From assembly GCA_951799405.1 (NCBI GenBank), contig OX637362.1:6216703-6280702 (forward strand): 64,000 nucleotides of DNA, given 5' to 3'. This document shows, in pieces, positions 50,501 through 62,500 of this stretch (positions within the stretch are counted from its first letter, which is position 1; each line of letters begins with the position of its first letter). Under the pieces are notes generated by a model. It was not told the DNA's origin and made no database searches. It saw nothing but the letters and a program-made list of their open reading frames with translations. The position numbers and the translations under genes were made by a program. The stretch comes from Agapetus fuscipes. Its lineage: Eukaryota; Arthropoda; Insecta; Trichoptera; Glossosomatidae.

Positions 50501-53500
50501 TCCAGTCCGTAGCCTCCACTCCTAATAACACGATTCAGACCTTGAATCTTCGCCATATATACATGCATAGGCAGGTCCTCTGTCTTCAAAATATTCATCA
50601 TTTCTTTCATCTTCTCCAAACATTGAATTAACGTGAAAGAAGAATGAATTGTTTTCAGCTTAGCCCACGCTTCATAGGCAGTAACACAATCTCCTATGTC
50701 TTCCATGTATGCATCGTCGACATACCGCCACAGAAACACAAGAGCCTTCCTATTAGTTCTTGTTTGTTCTTGATTAAAATTAACTACATCCACACCCTGA
50801 TAGCCAGGATCAATTGCATTCCAGCAATTTCTGTCTACTAATTCGGCCATAGCTCGTCGCGACCACGCATAATAGTTGCTCCTCTTCAACTTTGGGATGA
50901 ACTCCCTTGTCTCATTGTAGTCCAACATCTTGCTTATTGTTGCTGGCTGTAGAAAAAGATCTCACACACACTAATTTTCACTTTTGAGCTCCACTAAAAA
51001 GATCTCACACTCACTAACTAATTTTCACTTTTGCGCTCCACTCCTCTTCAATTCCTCACGCTCTGGGCCCATAACCTATTGTTATCTTATTTGTCAGCGG
51101 TGAAATTGAAGATAAACACTCATATATCGGGTTTATATGTTTTATTAGTTAGTTTTAACAGACACAACATTTAGCTCACACAACTTGAAAAAGCCCTCCA
51201 TTTTCTCTCTGACAGGTTGAGTAACCCAATAAAAATAAACTGCAACTTTGAGTTGCCAACTCGCACTACCAACTTACAACAACCTATTCGTCCAATCATA
51301 TGGACAAGCGCCTTTGCAACTATAATATAAATTTTGTACTTCATCATCAAAACTCCTATGAAAGTAAATGTTACCTGAGAGTCATCGGTGAGGACACCTT
51401 TGAAGATTTCTTCCACATCGCGGCTGTCCATGTTAGGCAGAGTCTCTAGATTCACAGACAGCAAGGAGAGGTCTTCCTTAGTGGTCAGCCCGTGGTCCAC
51501 GCTGGATGAACTTTGTATCATGGCATCTGGAAGAGGAAAGAAAGACTCGGGTACGTGTAAAGATAACAAAAAAGTTCATTTAAATACATTAATAAGTCTG
51601 GTGGATAGCTCAGTTGGTGGAATGCTTGCTTGCTTCCATTCCCATCAAGAGGGTCTGAAATGATTTCCCGTTTTGGTGTTTATGTCAAACACATGCCCAA
51701 AATCAAATCCACGCAAGGTTTACTCAGCCTTCACGAAAAATGAGAACCAGCCCTCCTCAGGAGCTGGGAAACCCCCACTTCAACTGGAGTAGTTAGCATA
51801 AGGCCAGATCCCTTACCTGCGAAAATAAATATATTCACACACCACATGCGAACCCTACGGATACAACGCAGTAAGAAGTTGAACTATATATGCAGTTTAG
51901 TTGTTTTTTTTTTTATAAGTAAGGGGGAAACAGTCAAACAAACAACATAATTTTTTGAAAGCGAATATGAGCTCACCTTTATGAAGTATGTTCTTATTCA
52001 TGTGGTCTCCCATCGGCATCTTGTTACCCATGACGTTGGGCATTCCTGGCGGCCGGTTCACAAGCTGCTTGGAGAACATCAGCGAGTCCTTGATGGCCTT
52101 GACCTGTTCAGACTGCTGCGACAGACCAATGGCACCAGCGGAAAGATCCGGTTCAACTTTGACAGAAGTGACGGGTTTGTCCGCCATCAGTTTCTCCTTT
52201 TCCTCTTTTTCTTTCTGTTCTTTTGTACGCATCGCTTCGATTGCCTCGAGCTCCTCCTGAAATGTGAAGGAATGCATTACAATAACTAAGTTTACACTTG
52301 ATGCCTATACTGCCCTGCTTACCAAAAAGGCAGTATCTGCAAAATGTTTGTTCTGAGATAATCGACTTCAAACTTAGGAATTGTATGATTTTAAGTACAC
52401 TTACTGCTAGTCTGTGTGCTTATATCTCAGTAACCATAGGAGATCCTGCTTTTTTACTGAGCTTATTGGATTCAGCGTCGTTTAAAATATGGAAATACAT
52501 ATATAACTCAATATCGAAAAAAAATCAGTTACTGCCTTCTTTCTTAGTAGGACAGTATACGTGTCACCTGCATTTAAAGGGTTAAAACAAATAAGATTAA
52601 CCTCTAAGGTAGTATGGCCGTACCCGTACGGCGGTAAATGTCATTGCAAATCGAAGTATGGCCGTACCGGTACGGCTGTGGTCATACAGGCTTTATTCAT
52701 AAGTAAACGTCAGAAATGGATTAACCAACGGCATCTAGCGGCTTTCCCCCATAATATTTTAAAAACTAAACGCAGTTAGCGGTATTATCGACTTTACAAA
52801 AGCGATTTCAAAGTATGTGTGACGTCACAATCATCTTTCGTGGTGTTCGAAACCAGTTTGAACACGTGCGCGCTTGTCATCGCGTATACGTATATTTCTC
52901 CCGCGAAAATTGCATTTTTATACAGTTTTTCTTATGTAAATTGTTTGGTGATCACTTTTTGAAAGTTTTTGAACACGGTTTTATTTAAAAAAAACATATT
53001 TTGTTTGGTGTTTTTGTGTTTTATTGACAATATTTTTATTCTTTGCATACCTTTATTTACGTACTATTTGATAGCGAAATCCCGTTCGTAACTTTGTGTT
53101 GTGGAATTTTTGTGTTGTAATTTTTCTTTTATAAATTATCTGTCCCTCAATTTACGATCATGTCGCATAGGGAAAGTGAAAAGGACATCTTCGATGCTTT
53201 GGTTGAAAGCGAAGATGAAGAGTTATACGAAAATATCGACGATTTACCTATTGAATCTGATAGTTCTTCTGAAGAATCTTCATCGTCAGAGGTAGAAGAT
53301 GACCCTGAGCCGTCTACATCTAAACGTATAAGACAAGAAGCGCGTAAACCGAATGCATCAGGAGGAAGAAGGGTTGAGGATGTGCCACTACGACTAACGG
53401 AAAGGCACTTCCCCTTCCCTGTTCCCCAAACACAGGCACAAGGAAGCAGGACCCAAAGAAAGTGTCACGTGTGCAGTCATACAACTGTACGACCAAAGTG

Positions 53501-56500
53501 TCGAAAAGACACAAAATTCATGTGTGAAGTGTGCAACGTTGCTTTGTGTATACATCCATGTTTCAAAGCCTACCACACTAAAAAACATTATTAGTCATGT
53601 TTTGTGTTTCATCTATGTATTTATATGTATTTTTAATTATTTTGTAAGTGTAAGTTTTCAATTACTTTTAGTGAAGTGAAGATTATTTTACTAGTGTACG
53701 AATATTTTGACACCGCAACCAATAGTTGACGACACCTGAAATAAACATAGGATTTTTCAATAAAAACTTTGAAAAATGGTAAGTTTAAATTTTTTTTTCT
53801 TTGAAAAATGGTAAGTTTTATTTTTGATTATTGTGTTGAAGTCGTTAAACATAATACTTTTTTATTTTAACCCTTTATATAAAAACTCACTCCGTATAGA
53901 TATTTACATCATACCAAAACTCACTACCTTAGAGGTTAAGTATGATGGATTACCTTATTCAAGCAGATTGTAGAAGTATTGGTGTCAATGGGCTTGGAGA
54001 TATCCACTCCGCCATCACTGTCGCTTTCACTCGGAGGCGCCGGAGCATCTCCAGGATGGGCAGCGTCTCCGGGAGGCCGGCCCAGAACAGGGGGAGCGTC
54101 CAAGAGGTCCCGACCAAAGAAAGCCTCTTGCATGTAGGACGGGAAGGCCTCCATGAGCCGGGAACGAGGTTTCCTTCGCGGCTTCTTGCGTTGCATGGCG
54201 GCGCTCATGCCACTTGAGCTGGGACTCTCCTGGATACCTAATGGATGAAGATGATTTCAATAAAAATGTACAGCTTTCTTAATATTTAGTGACACTATAT
54301 AAATTCATCCATAGTATAATTTTTATTGTTTATACATATTATTTGTTTATTTCTTAAATGTAATTTGTTGTGTATGTTCCTTGAGTTAAAGGTTGATATG
54401 CGGCTGACCACCCATGCTGTAGAAAATGGTTCACTTTGCCAATGTCACCCCTGTTTCAGGGAAGGTCGGCAAGAGTTGCAGAGTGTACACTCATTTGAGA
54501 TTTGAGTTTTTATGTTGTAGGTTCACATGTGGCGTGTACAAGTGCGGACTTATAAATTTAAAAAAATTCAGACCTGCAAATTCATCCTTAGTATCAAATA
54601 CAGCTTATATAGGAAACTATACCACGTACATTGTAGGTTCCTGTGAGAGATCATAGATTTTCAACAACATAAACAGTACAGTACAGAAACTTAAAGAGAT
54701 ATATTTATTTTTTCACATTTTAAAAGGTAGGGGCCACTACTATGCTAGGGGTGGCCAGAGCCTCTGCAGAGCTGCCTCTAATCTAATCTATTGATTGAGA
54801 TTCACATTACATGTATTCTCACAACCAGACACGTACAAGTTCGCGCTTGCACATGCCTCATGTGAACCTACAACATAAAAACCAAATCTCCAATGGACAT
54901 ACACCCTGCAACTCTTGCCGTCCCTCCCTGAGACATGGGTGACATTGGCAAAGTGGACCATTTTTACAGCATGGGTGGTCAGCCGCATACCGATTTATAA
55001 GTCAAGGAACATACACGACAAATTACATTTTATAGATCACTAAATAATAATGTCTATGGACAACAAACAGAAAACAAATTCCAATTTAATAAACCCTAGC
55101 CGCCAACATTTATTTTTATTTTCCATGGGTGTGTATATTCAAAGAAATTGAAAAGAAAAACAAGTGTGCCCGCTGTCCTACCTGTAGGCGTGGTGGGAGT
55201 GTCCTGTGAGTCATGCTCTCCCCCCTCCCCCTGCGCTCCCCTGCCGCCCCGAGGCCCGCCCGCCCGCACCCTGACGCTGAAGCCCCCTATGCCCACCCGG
55301 TTGAGGTTTCTCTGCCTCTTCCTGCGCAGCACGGTGACCCCTGTCTCCGTCATGTAGGTGGTAAAGCCCTCGGGGGGAGCGCCGTCGCAGCTCACAGTCC
55401 AAATCATGCCCTCCTTGAAGGGACAGCTCCCTGGAATAGGTAAAAATATATAATGAGAATGTTAATCAACATAGACACAATTACAACATACTTTACTTTT
55501 TTTTTCAATTACTTTTTTTTCCGGGCTGTGTAGCCGCGGTCTGGTTTGTTTTTATTCCTTACGGTTTCGCCCATAGGCTACGATAGGCATTATCAACGGT
55601 TAGCCTGCTACATTTTTTGCATAAGAAATTTTTGACTTTTTTTTGTATAGATTTCTTTTTAAGGTTTTGTTATTTTTTATATTTAAATGTAATTTATTAT
55701 TCATATTCCTTGACTTATAGGTTGGTATGAGGCTGACCACCCATACTGTAAAAAATGGTTCACTTTGCCAGTGTCACCCCTGTTTCAGGGAAGGTCGGCA
55801 CAAGTTGTGGGGCTTATGTTCATTTGAGGTTTGAATTTTATTTGTAAGTACACAATCAGCATTTGTAAGCGCGAACTACACGTGTTTGTTTGTGGGCATA
55901 CATCTGAGAGCTTTGAATGAATATATCCTTGCAACTTAGATTATAGATTATAGATTATAGCCAGGGGCTTTGATATGAAAAAAGTTTCATTCAAATTTGT
56001 TTTGAGTCCATTGAAAGTGTATTTCTATAATCTATAGTTGTTTTTGCTGGCTTACCTCCTCAATATGAGCACTCAAAGCTTGATCTTAACGTAAAATGTA
56101 ACTAAGTCGCATATTTAGAGAAATTTCTTACAACATTGTCACCGAAGGAGTCACATGTGGTACAGGGAATCTATTTATTTTTACAGGTAAAGAGCCTGGC
56201 TTTATGCCAACCACATTAGTTGAGGTGGGGTCCCAGGTCTCGAGTGGGCTGGTTCTCATTTCTTGTGAAGACTGACAAACACTCGCTGGTATTTTTAGTT
56301 TGTTTGAGTTTGAAATAAAACCGATACAGGAAATCATTTCTGACACCTTTGTGGGGATAAGCAGCTCTGGGCATGGAACGCAAGCTTCCTACCAACATCG
56401 CACCGGCCCATGCAACAATAAACTAAGTATTGCTTGATTTTCTGGTACCGGGTTTTGACCGTGGTCCATGTTTTTGCTTGTCTTCTTCTTTTTTCTTTTT

Positions 56501-59500
56501 ATTCTTTCTTGAAGACTTTCAGCTTACGTTTCGTCTCCTCTGTGGGCGACTTCTTCGGAGTTCTGCTCGCTACTGAGGTCTGAACGATAGGCGATGTCTT
56601 TTATTCGTAGATTCTAAAAGGGGCGTGGCTTAATTGTTAGGTATAAAACTACCCTCTTTCATAACTTCAATTGTACTCAACCATGTTTTGTTTAGTTTCA
56701 AACACTCTTCTTTCCTGTTAAAACTTTTATTTTTATAAATTTTGATGGCTTCTCTATACAGCCGTGCATAATATCCATGAGCCTTAGCAATTATTTTGGA
56801 CCAGTATCAAAACCCGGTACCAGAAAATCAAGCATCTAGATCCGGCAGTGAAAGCCTAAAAAAAACTAAGTATTGTTCATAATAATTACCTGGTTCTTCT
56901 TTGATGTCCAGTAGGTCTAATTTACTATCTTCATTAGAAATGTCATCGGCTCCTTGAACGACGGTTTCAATTGATGCTAGAATACCTGAAAAACATTGTA
57001 TCAATTCTATTACAACTATGCAATTTCTGCATTTCAGAGAGAACCTGATCAATAATAGTTGAGGAGCTGAAGGAGAAAATCAAGACTCATTGTTCACCAA
57101 GTCAGTACACCTCTGCGGTAATACAACAAGTGTCATAGACCCCTAGAGTCTCTAGAATCTAGGGAGTCTCCCGCACAGGATTTCTTAAAAAAATAAATAA
57201 ATTAAATGGTGCTAGGGATGGATTTGGCATAATTAAAAATCTATAAGCTATGCGACATCCCCATAGTAAACAAAAATTGGATCACAGATGAGCATTGTGA
57301 AATGAATACAGTTGACGGTTAAGCTAAATGCTAGACGTAGAACTTACGCTTATTTTCCAACGACCTACATAATATTGTAAAGTTGTCACTCATTCCTGCT
57401 TCTAACCTGGTCAAATGACATCACATTTCAAATGTGCTGAGGTCATCATTGAATTATCAGAATCATCAACAGCTTCTTCAGGAGACTTTCTTTCAAAGAT
57501 CTAAAAATTCAGTTAGAATAAAATTCCATTTATATTTACCAGCGCTCTTATCAGGCGGTCCTTCCCCCTTGGGCCGCCGCTTTTTCCTGCCGTGCATCAT
57601 GCCCAGCCCCCCATTCTCTTCCCCCTGCAGGGACCTCATTGCCCTCATGCCGCCTGCGCTGAGGCACACCCCATCCAGGTAGAACTCTCCAGGGGAGGGG
57701 GGGCGCTGGGCGGCAGCAGTGGGGGTGATGGGGACGGCCGGAGGCGGGATGGGCGGCGGGGGCAGCGGAGGGGGCGGGGGCGGGGGCGCAGGAGCCAGAT
57801 GGGGAGGGGGACAGTCGCGCGGCCGGCACAACAGGCAATTGTACCTGAGGGTGAAAGATAAATATATTAAACACACAACATTGATTGACTGATCTTACTT
57901 TAATTGATTTGTCACAAGGCGACCACGGAAATTGAAAATTTTGGTATTTGGTAATTTGGTGAGTAACCACTGGCCAACTTGTGGTTTTTAGCAGGCATAG
58001 GAATGAATAAAAAAATCCACATTCATTAGCCTCCAGAATGCCGGAACGCGGGTCCGCCCTTTCGTGTAGAGTACTTGTCGGGATTTTTTTTGTTTTTCTT
58101 TAGTATTTTAAGTACACAACAATAAACTCCAAATAATTCATTTTCGTTGGTGAATATTTAAAAAAAATATTTGTAGTTGGCCTTGAAAAGCTACATGTTA
58201 CGCAAACGCAACGCAACTAAGCTACACATATAGTGTAACTTCTTGCCGCGATATCCCCGAAGGAGTCGCATGTGGCGAGTTGAACCTATTTATTTTTACA
58301 GGTAAGGGGGCCGGCCTTACGCCAACCACTTCAGTTGAAGTGGAAGTTTCCCAGCTTCCGAAAGTGCTGGTACTCATTTCTTGTGAAGGCTGAGTGAACC
58401 TTGCCGGTATTTTATTTTGGGGTTTGAAATAAACACCGAAACGGGAAATCATTTCTGACACCCTCGGTGGGATTCGAACCCGAGCTTTCGGCATGGAATG
58501 CAAGCACTCTACCACCTGAGCTATCGACCGGACATGTTAAAAGTCAAAATTCAAAATTTAATTACAAAACACTTACACATAAGCAAAAAAATGTTTTATT
58601 AACATTCTAAGGGGTCATTGATCTGTAACATTATTGTAGGAAAATGGGTATGTGACTATCAACAATAATATTGTTAGGAAATTAGGGTTCAAAAGTCTTT
58701 CAAATTAAAATACACAGGTCTTCTTATACAGTTGTTTATTTTACACTTTTACATAATTTATTTTCACAAAGCTTTCTCGACTATTCCACTTGGTTTCTGC
58801 TCACTGATCAAGTTAGTTCTATGTGTTTGTAAATCTCGTATGATACTGCTTTCCCTGCAGGCCACTCGCACCCTTTATACTCTTTAAAGCAGTACAATCT
58901 AGACCTATAGTTGCTAGACAGTTCCAGAAAGGCATAGTAATTATTATTTCTCGATGCTTCACGTAATACCTAGAGACTTCTCCATGTACACACAACCATC
59001 AATCCTACCCACCAATACAATACAGAATTCCTATAATTATAACAAATACCTACTTAGCCTAGAGAATTCTACACTTATACACAATTATCGATCCTACCCA
59101 CCAATACTTATGAAGATTCTTATAACTATAACTACCCATACTTATTTCAATATTTATATTTCATATTTACATAACAATATTATACTCTTTTTTTAGAACA
59201 AAATGTTTTTTTAATAATCATAATATTATAAGGCAGTGAGGTAAATATGTCACTCATGAGGTTCTACTAAATTATGCACTAAAAACTTTATTTCACTGTC
59301 TTGGAGATTTTTTTTGTATCTTTGGAGGTATTTCAAATCAAAACCAAGAGATTGGTTGCTGGATAATGGTTAAAAATCACTGACACACTAGAGGTTAAGG
59401 GTGCTTATCCCTTGACAAAAATAGAAAAAAGTCATTTTTAATTGTAAGTGGAGATAGCGGATTTTGGAAACAGGCAAATCACATTATACCTAATGAAATG

Positions 59501-62500
59501 ATACACAGCTTGAACAATTTTCAAATTATGGTGTCCACTAACCCTTTCTGGCAGCAGATGTCAGCGTCTTGCTCAGAGTGCACTGAGTCGCAGGCAGCGT
59601 GCAGCCACCTGCGGCAGTGAGAGCACTGCAGGATGAGCTCTCCGTCATTGTAGGGACTGGCACATATGGCACACATCACCAGAGAGGCACAGGGACCACA
59701 TTCTGTACAAATATATCACACATTCAATAAAGACAGTATTTAATCTCATTCGTAAAATACAATAAAAATATGGAACATTCAAAATTTAGAGAATTCTTGG
59801 TAAAATTTTGCATTGAATTCTTATTTTATACGTTTATATCCATTCATCCTCTATCAAGTGGTTGCCACTGATATCTGCATCCTACTATGCCATTTGTTAA
59901 TAAAAAGTATGCATACGTGAAAAACCTATAAAACTTCAATTGTTTTAGAACTTCGAAAATCAAAACTTTATGATGCATTACCGGAAACACACAATTACAT
60001 AAAATACAAAATGCAGAAATAAGTAACAAGTGCAGGACAGAAAGCATTGCAAGATGAGGAAGACATCAAAGACAGTATTGTGACAAATGTGTAAATAGAA
60101 TATGAGACGATAGTATTCCACGCATTGCGTTTTGAAAAACATAACTGGAAGAAGACCCCTAGGAAGACCTACGAAGAAATGGTGTGACAGCTGGCAGTCC
60201 AGCTAAATAAGTAAGTAAGAAGAAGGCATTTGTTGTTACCAGTGTAGCCATTCATCCAGTTGTTATCGGGGCCAGGGTCAGTGGCGCCGCATGTGTGGCA
60301 CCTGCGGCAGCGCGCGCACCGCCAGCAGCCCCGTGGCACGCTGGCCAACGGGGGTCGCGCGCAGTACGTGTGGTAGGACACGTCGCAGTCGTCGCACAGC
60401 ACCAGGCGCGCCTCGTCGTCCCGCCGCCCGCAGCCTTCACACGCCGTGCAGTCCAGGCAGCGCCAGCCCTTCTGCAAGATCACGCTCGTCACCTGGACAA
60501 GGGACAACAAGACATTAACTCTTTTCCTAAATTTAAAAAATGCTCAAAATTGTACAGAATCAAAAATCCAATCTAGGATTTTTTCCAAAAATTAGATAAA
60601 TATATGGAAACACAGACAATGTTATATTTTCATCAGATAGCGTTTTGATAACATTTAAATCATCTTCAATGGACGTACAGAAAGGATGCCTCCTGAAGAT
60701 CTTGACTATAACGCCAGGGAAACATCGAGAATAATGCAAATTCTCCCATAAAAGTTTAATTTCCAAAAAGGGTATTTAATTTTTAATTTTTAAAACTAAT
60801 TATAAAATGTAAAAACTTTGGATATTTCACAAAATGTTCTTTAAATGAAACTTTGTTTAAAGGACAGAATTGACTTTATTGCTGATGTATCATTGGCATG
60901 ATAACCACCATCCTCAACAACCTCTGAGTCCGTCCCCAGAGCCCCACACATCACACACAGTTGTCCTTGTTGCTGTTACCTTGATACTGACGCAGTAGGG
61001 GTGATAGGTTTGTCCACACTGAGCGCACGCTATGAGACAGCCCTCTGAGTCCGTCCCCAGAGCCCCACACATCACACACAGTTGTCCTTGTTGTTGTTAC
61101 CTTGATACTGACGCAGTAGGGGTGATAGGTTTGTCCACACTCAGCGCACGCTATGAGACAGCCCTCTGAGTCCGTCCCCAGAGCCCCACACATCACACAC
61201 AGTTGTCCTTGTTGTTACCTTGATACTGACGCAGTAGGGGTGATAGGTTTGTCCACACTGAGCGCACGCTATGAGACAGCCCTCTGAGTCTGTCCCCAGA
61301 GCCCCACACGTCACACACAGTTGTCCTTGTTGTTGTTACCTTGATACTGACGCAGTAGGGGTGATAGGTTTGTCCACACTGAGCGCACGCTATGAGACAG
61401 CCCTCTGAGTCTGTCCCCAGAGCCCCACACATCACACACAGTTGTCCTTGTTGTTGTTACCTTGATACTGACGCAGTAGGGGTGATAGGTTTGTCCACAC
61501 TGAGCGCACGCTATGAGACAGCCCTCTGAGTCTGTCCCCAGAGCCCCACACATCACACACAGTTGTCCTTGTTGTTGTTACCTTGATACTGACGCAGTAG
61601 GGGTGATAGGTTTGTCCACACTGAGCGCACGCTATGAGACAGCCCTCTGAGTCTGTCCCCAGAGCCCCACACATCACACACAGTTGTCCTTGTTGTTGTT
61701 ACCTTGATACTGACGCAGTAGGGGTGATAGGTTTGTCCACACTGAGCGCACGCTATGAGACAGCCCTCTGAGTCTGTCCCCAGAGCCCCACACATCACAC
61801 ACAGTTGTCCTTGTTGTTGTTACCTTGATACTGACGCAGTAGGGGTGATAGGTTTGTCCACACTGAGCGCACGCTATGAGACAGCCCTCTGAGTCTGTCC
61901 CCAGAGCCCCACACATCACACACAGATCCTGGGTCAGCACAAACTTGTCCTTGCTGGAACACAGCACCAGGCGATTCTCCACACCTGCAATTTTTCAGTT
62001 ACATTTACATTTCTTTTACATTGCTTCATTTACAGTCTGTAATCAATACGCAATCTATTATCTAAGTTGCACACATATTGTATCATTTAAGATTCATTTT
62101 TAAGGCACACCCACAAGCAGACATTTGTAAGACTTTGATTGACACGGTCTGTAAAGACTGGGTTATGAATAAGTGTGGAGGTGCAAATAGATGAGAGTGA
62201 GAGAACGAAGGATTACAATGAGATGGTTGTGGCATCTAGAAAGAATGGATGATGTACAACTGAAAAAGAGAGTGTACGAAGTAAATGAAAGAATGAATTG
62301 ATCAAATAAATGAATGCGTGGAATGACTGGAATATGCAGTAATAAAAAGATAGGAGAGTGATGAATATCAAGGAGATGAAAGAAGCGTGTTGGCAAAGTG
62401 AACTATTTTCTACAGCATGGGTGGTCAGCCACATACCAACCATCACAAAAAATAAGAAGTCTTTATTACCTGGTTCATCATCACTTCCTTTGCTATCCTG

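Larger units (their letters stand above)
47853..51281 (-). mobile_element. Copia-type LTR retrotransposon with RT deletion
   Basis: Two 205-bp LTRs, the 5-bp duplication ACCTA (47848-47852 and 51282-51286), a primer-binding site directly after the 5' LTR (minus strand GGTTATGGGCCCAG, the half-initiator-tRNA type used by copia) and a polypurine tract GAGGGGAAG before the 3' LTR. One open frame of 952 codons runs from gag to RNase H but lacks most of the reverse transcriptase. I see no difference between the LTRs, which points to a recent insertion. Confidence 0.92.

Noticed and set aside
48070..50928. Active autonomous Copia
   Set aside because: The frame is open but the reverse-transcriptase core with YVDD is missing.
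58208..58535. Functional tRNA gene from the A and B boxes
   Set aside because: The head does not close into a full cloverleaf, is followed by a repeat body and occurs in many copies; a SINE.
59375..59400. Second piggyBac element (AGAGGTTAA end)
   Set aside because: No matching opposite end or TTAA partner nearby.
60921..61923. Regular 121-bp repeats as a CRISPR array
   Set aside because: There are no spacers: the whole 121 bp repeats, includes PHD codons and lies in a eukaryotic intron.
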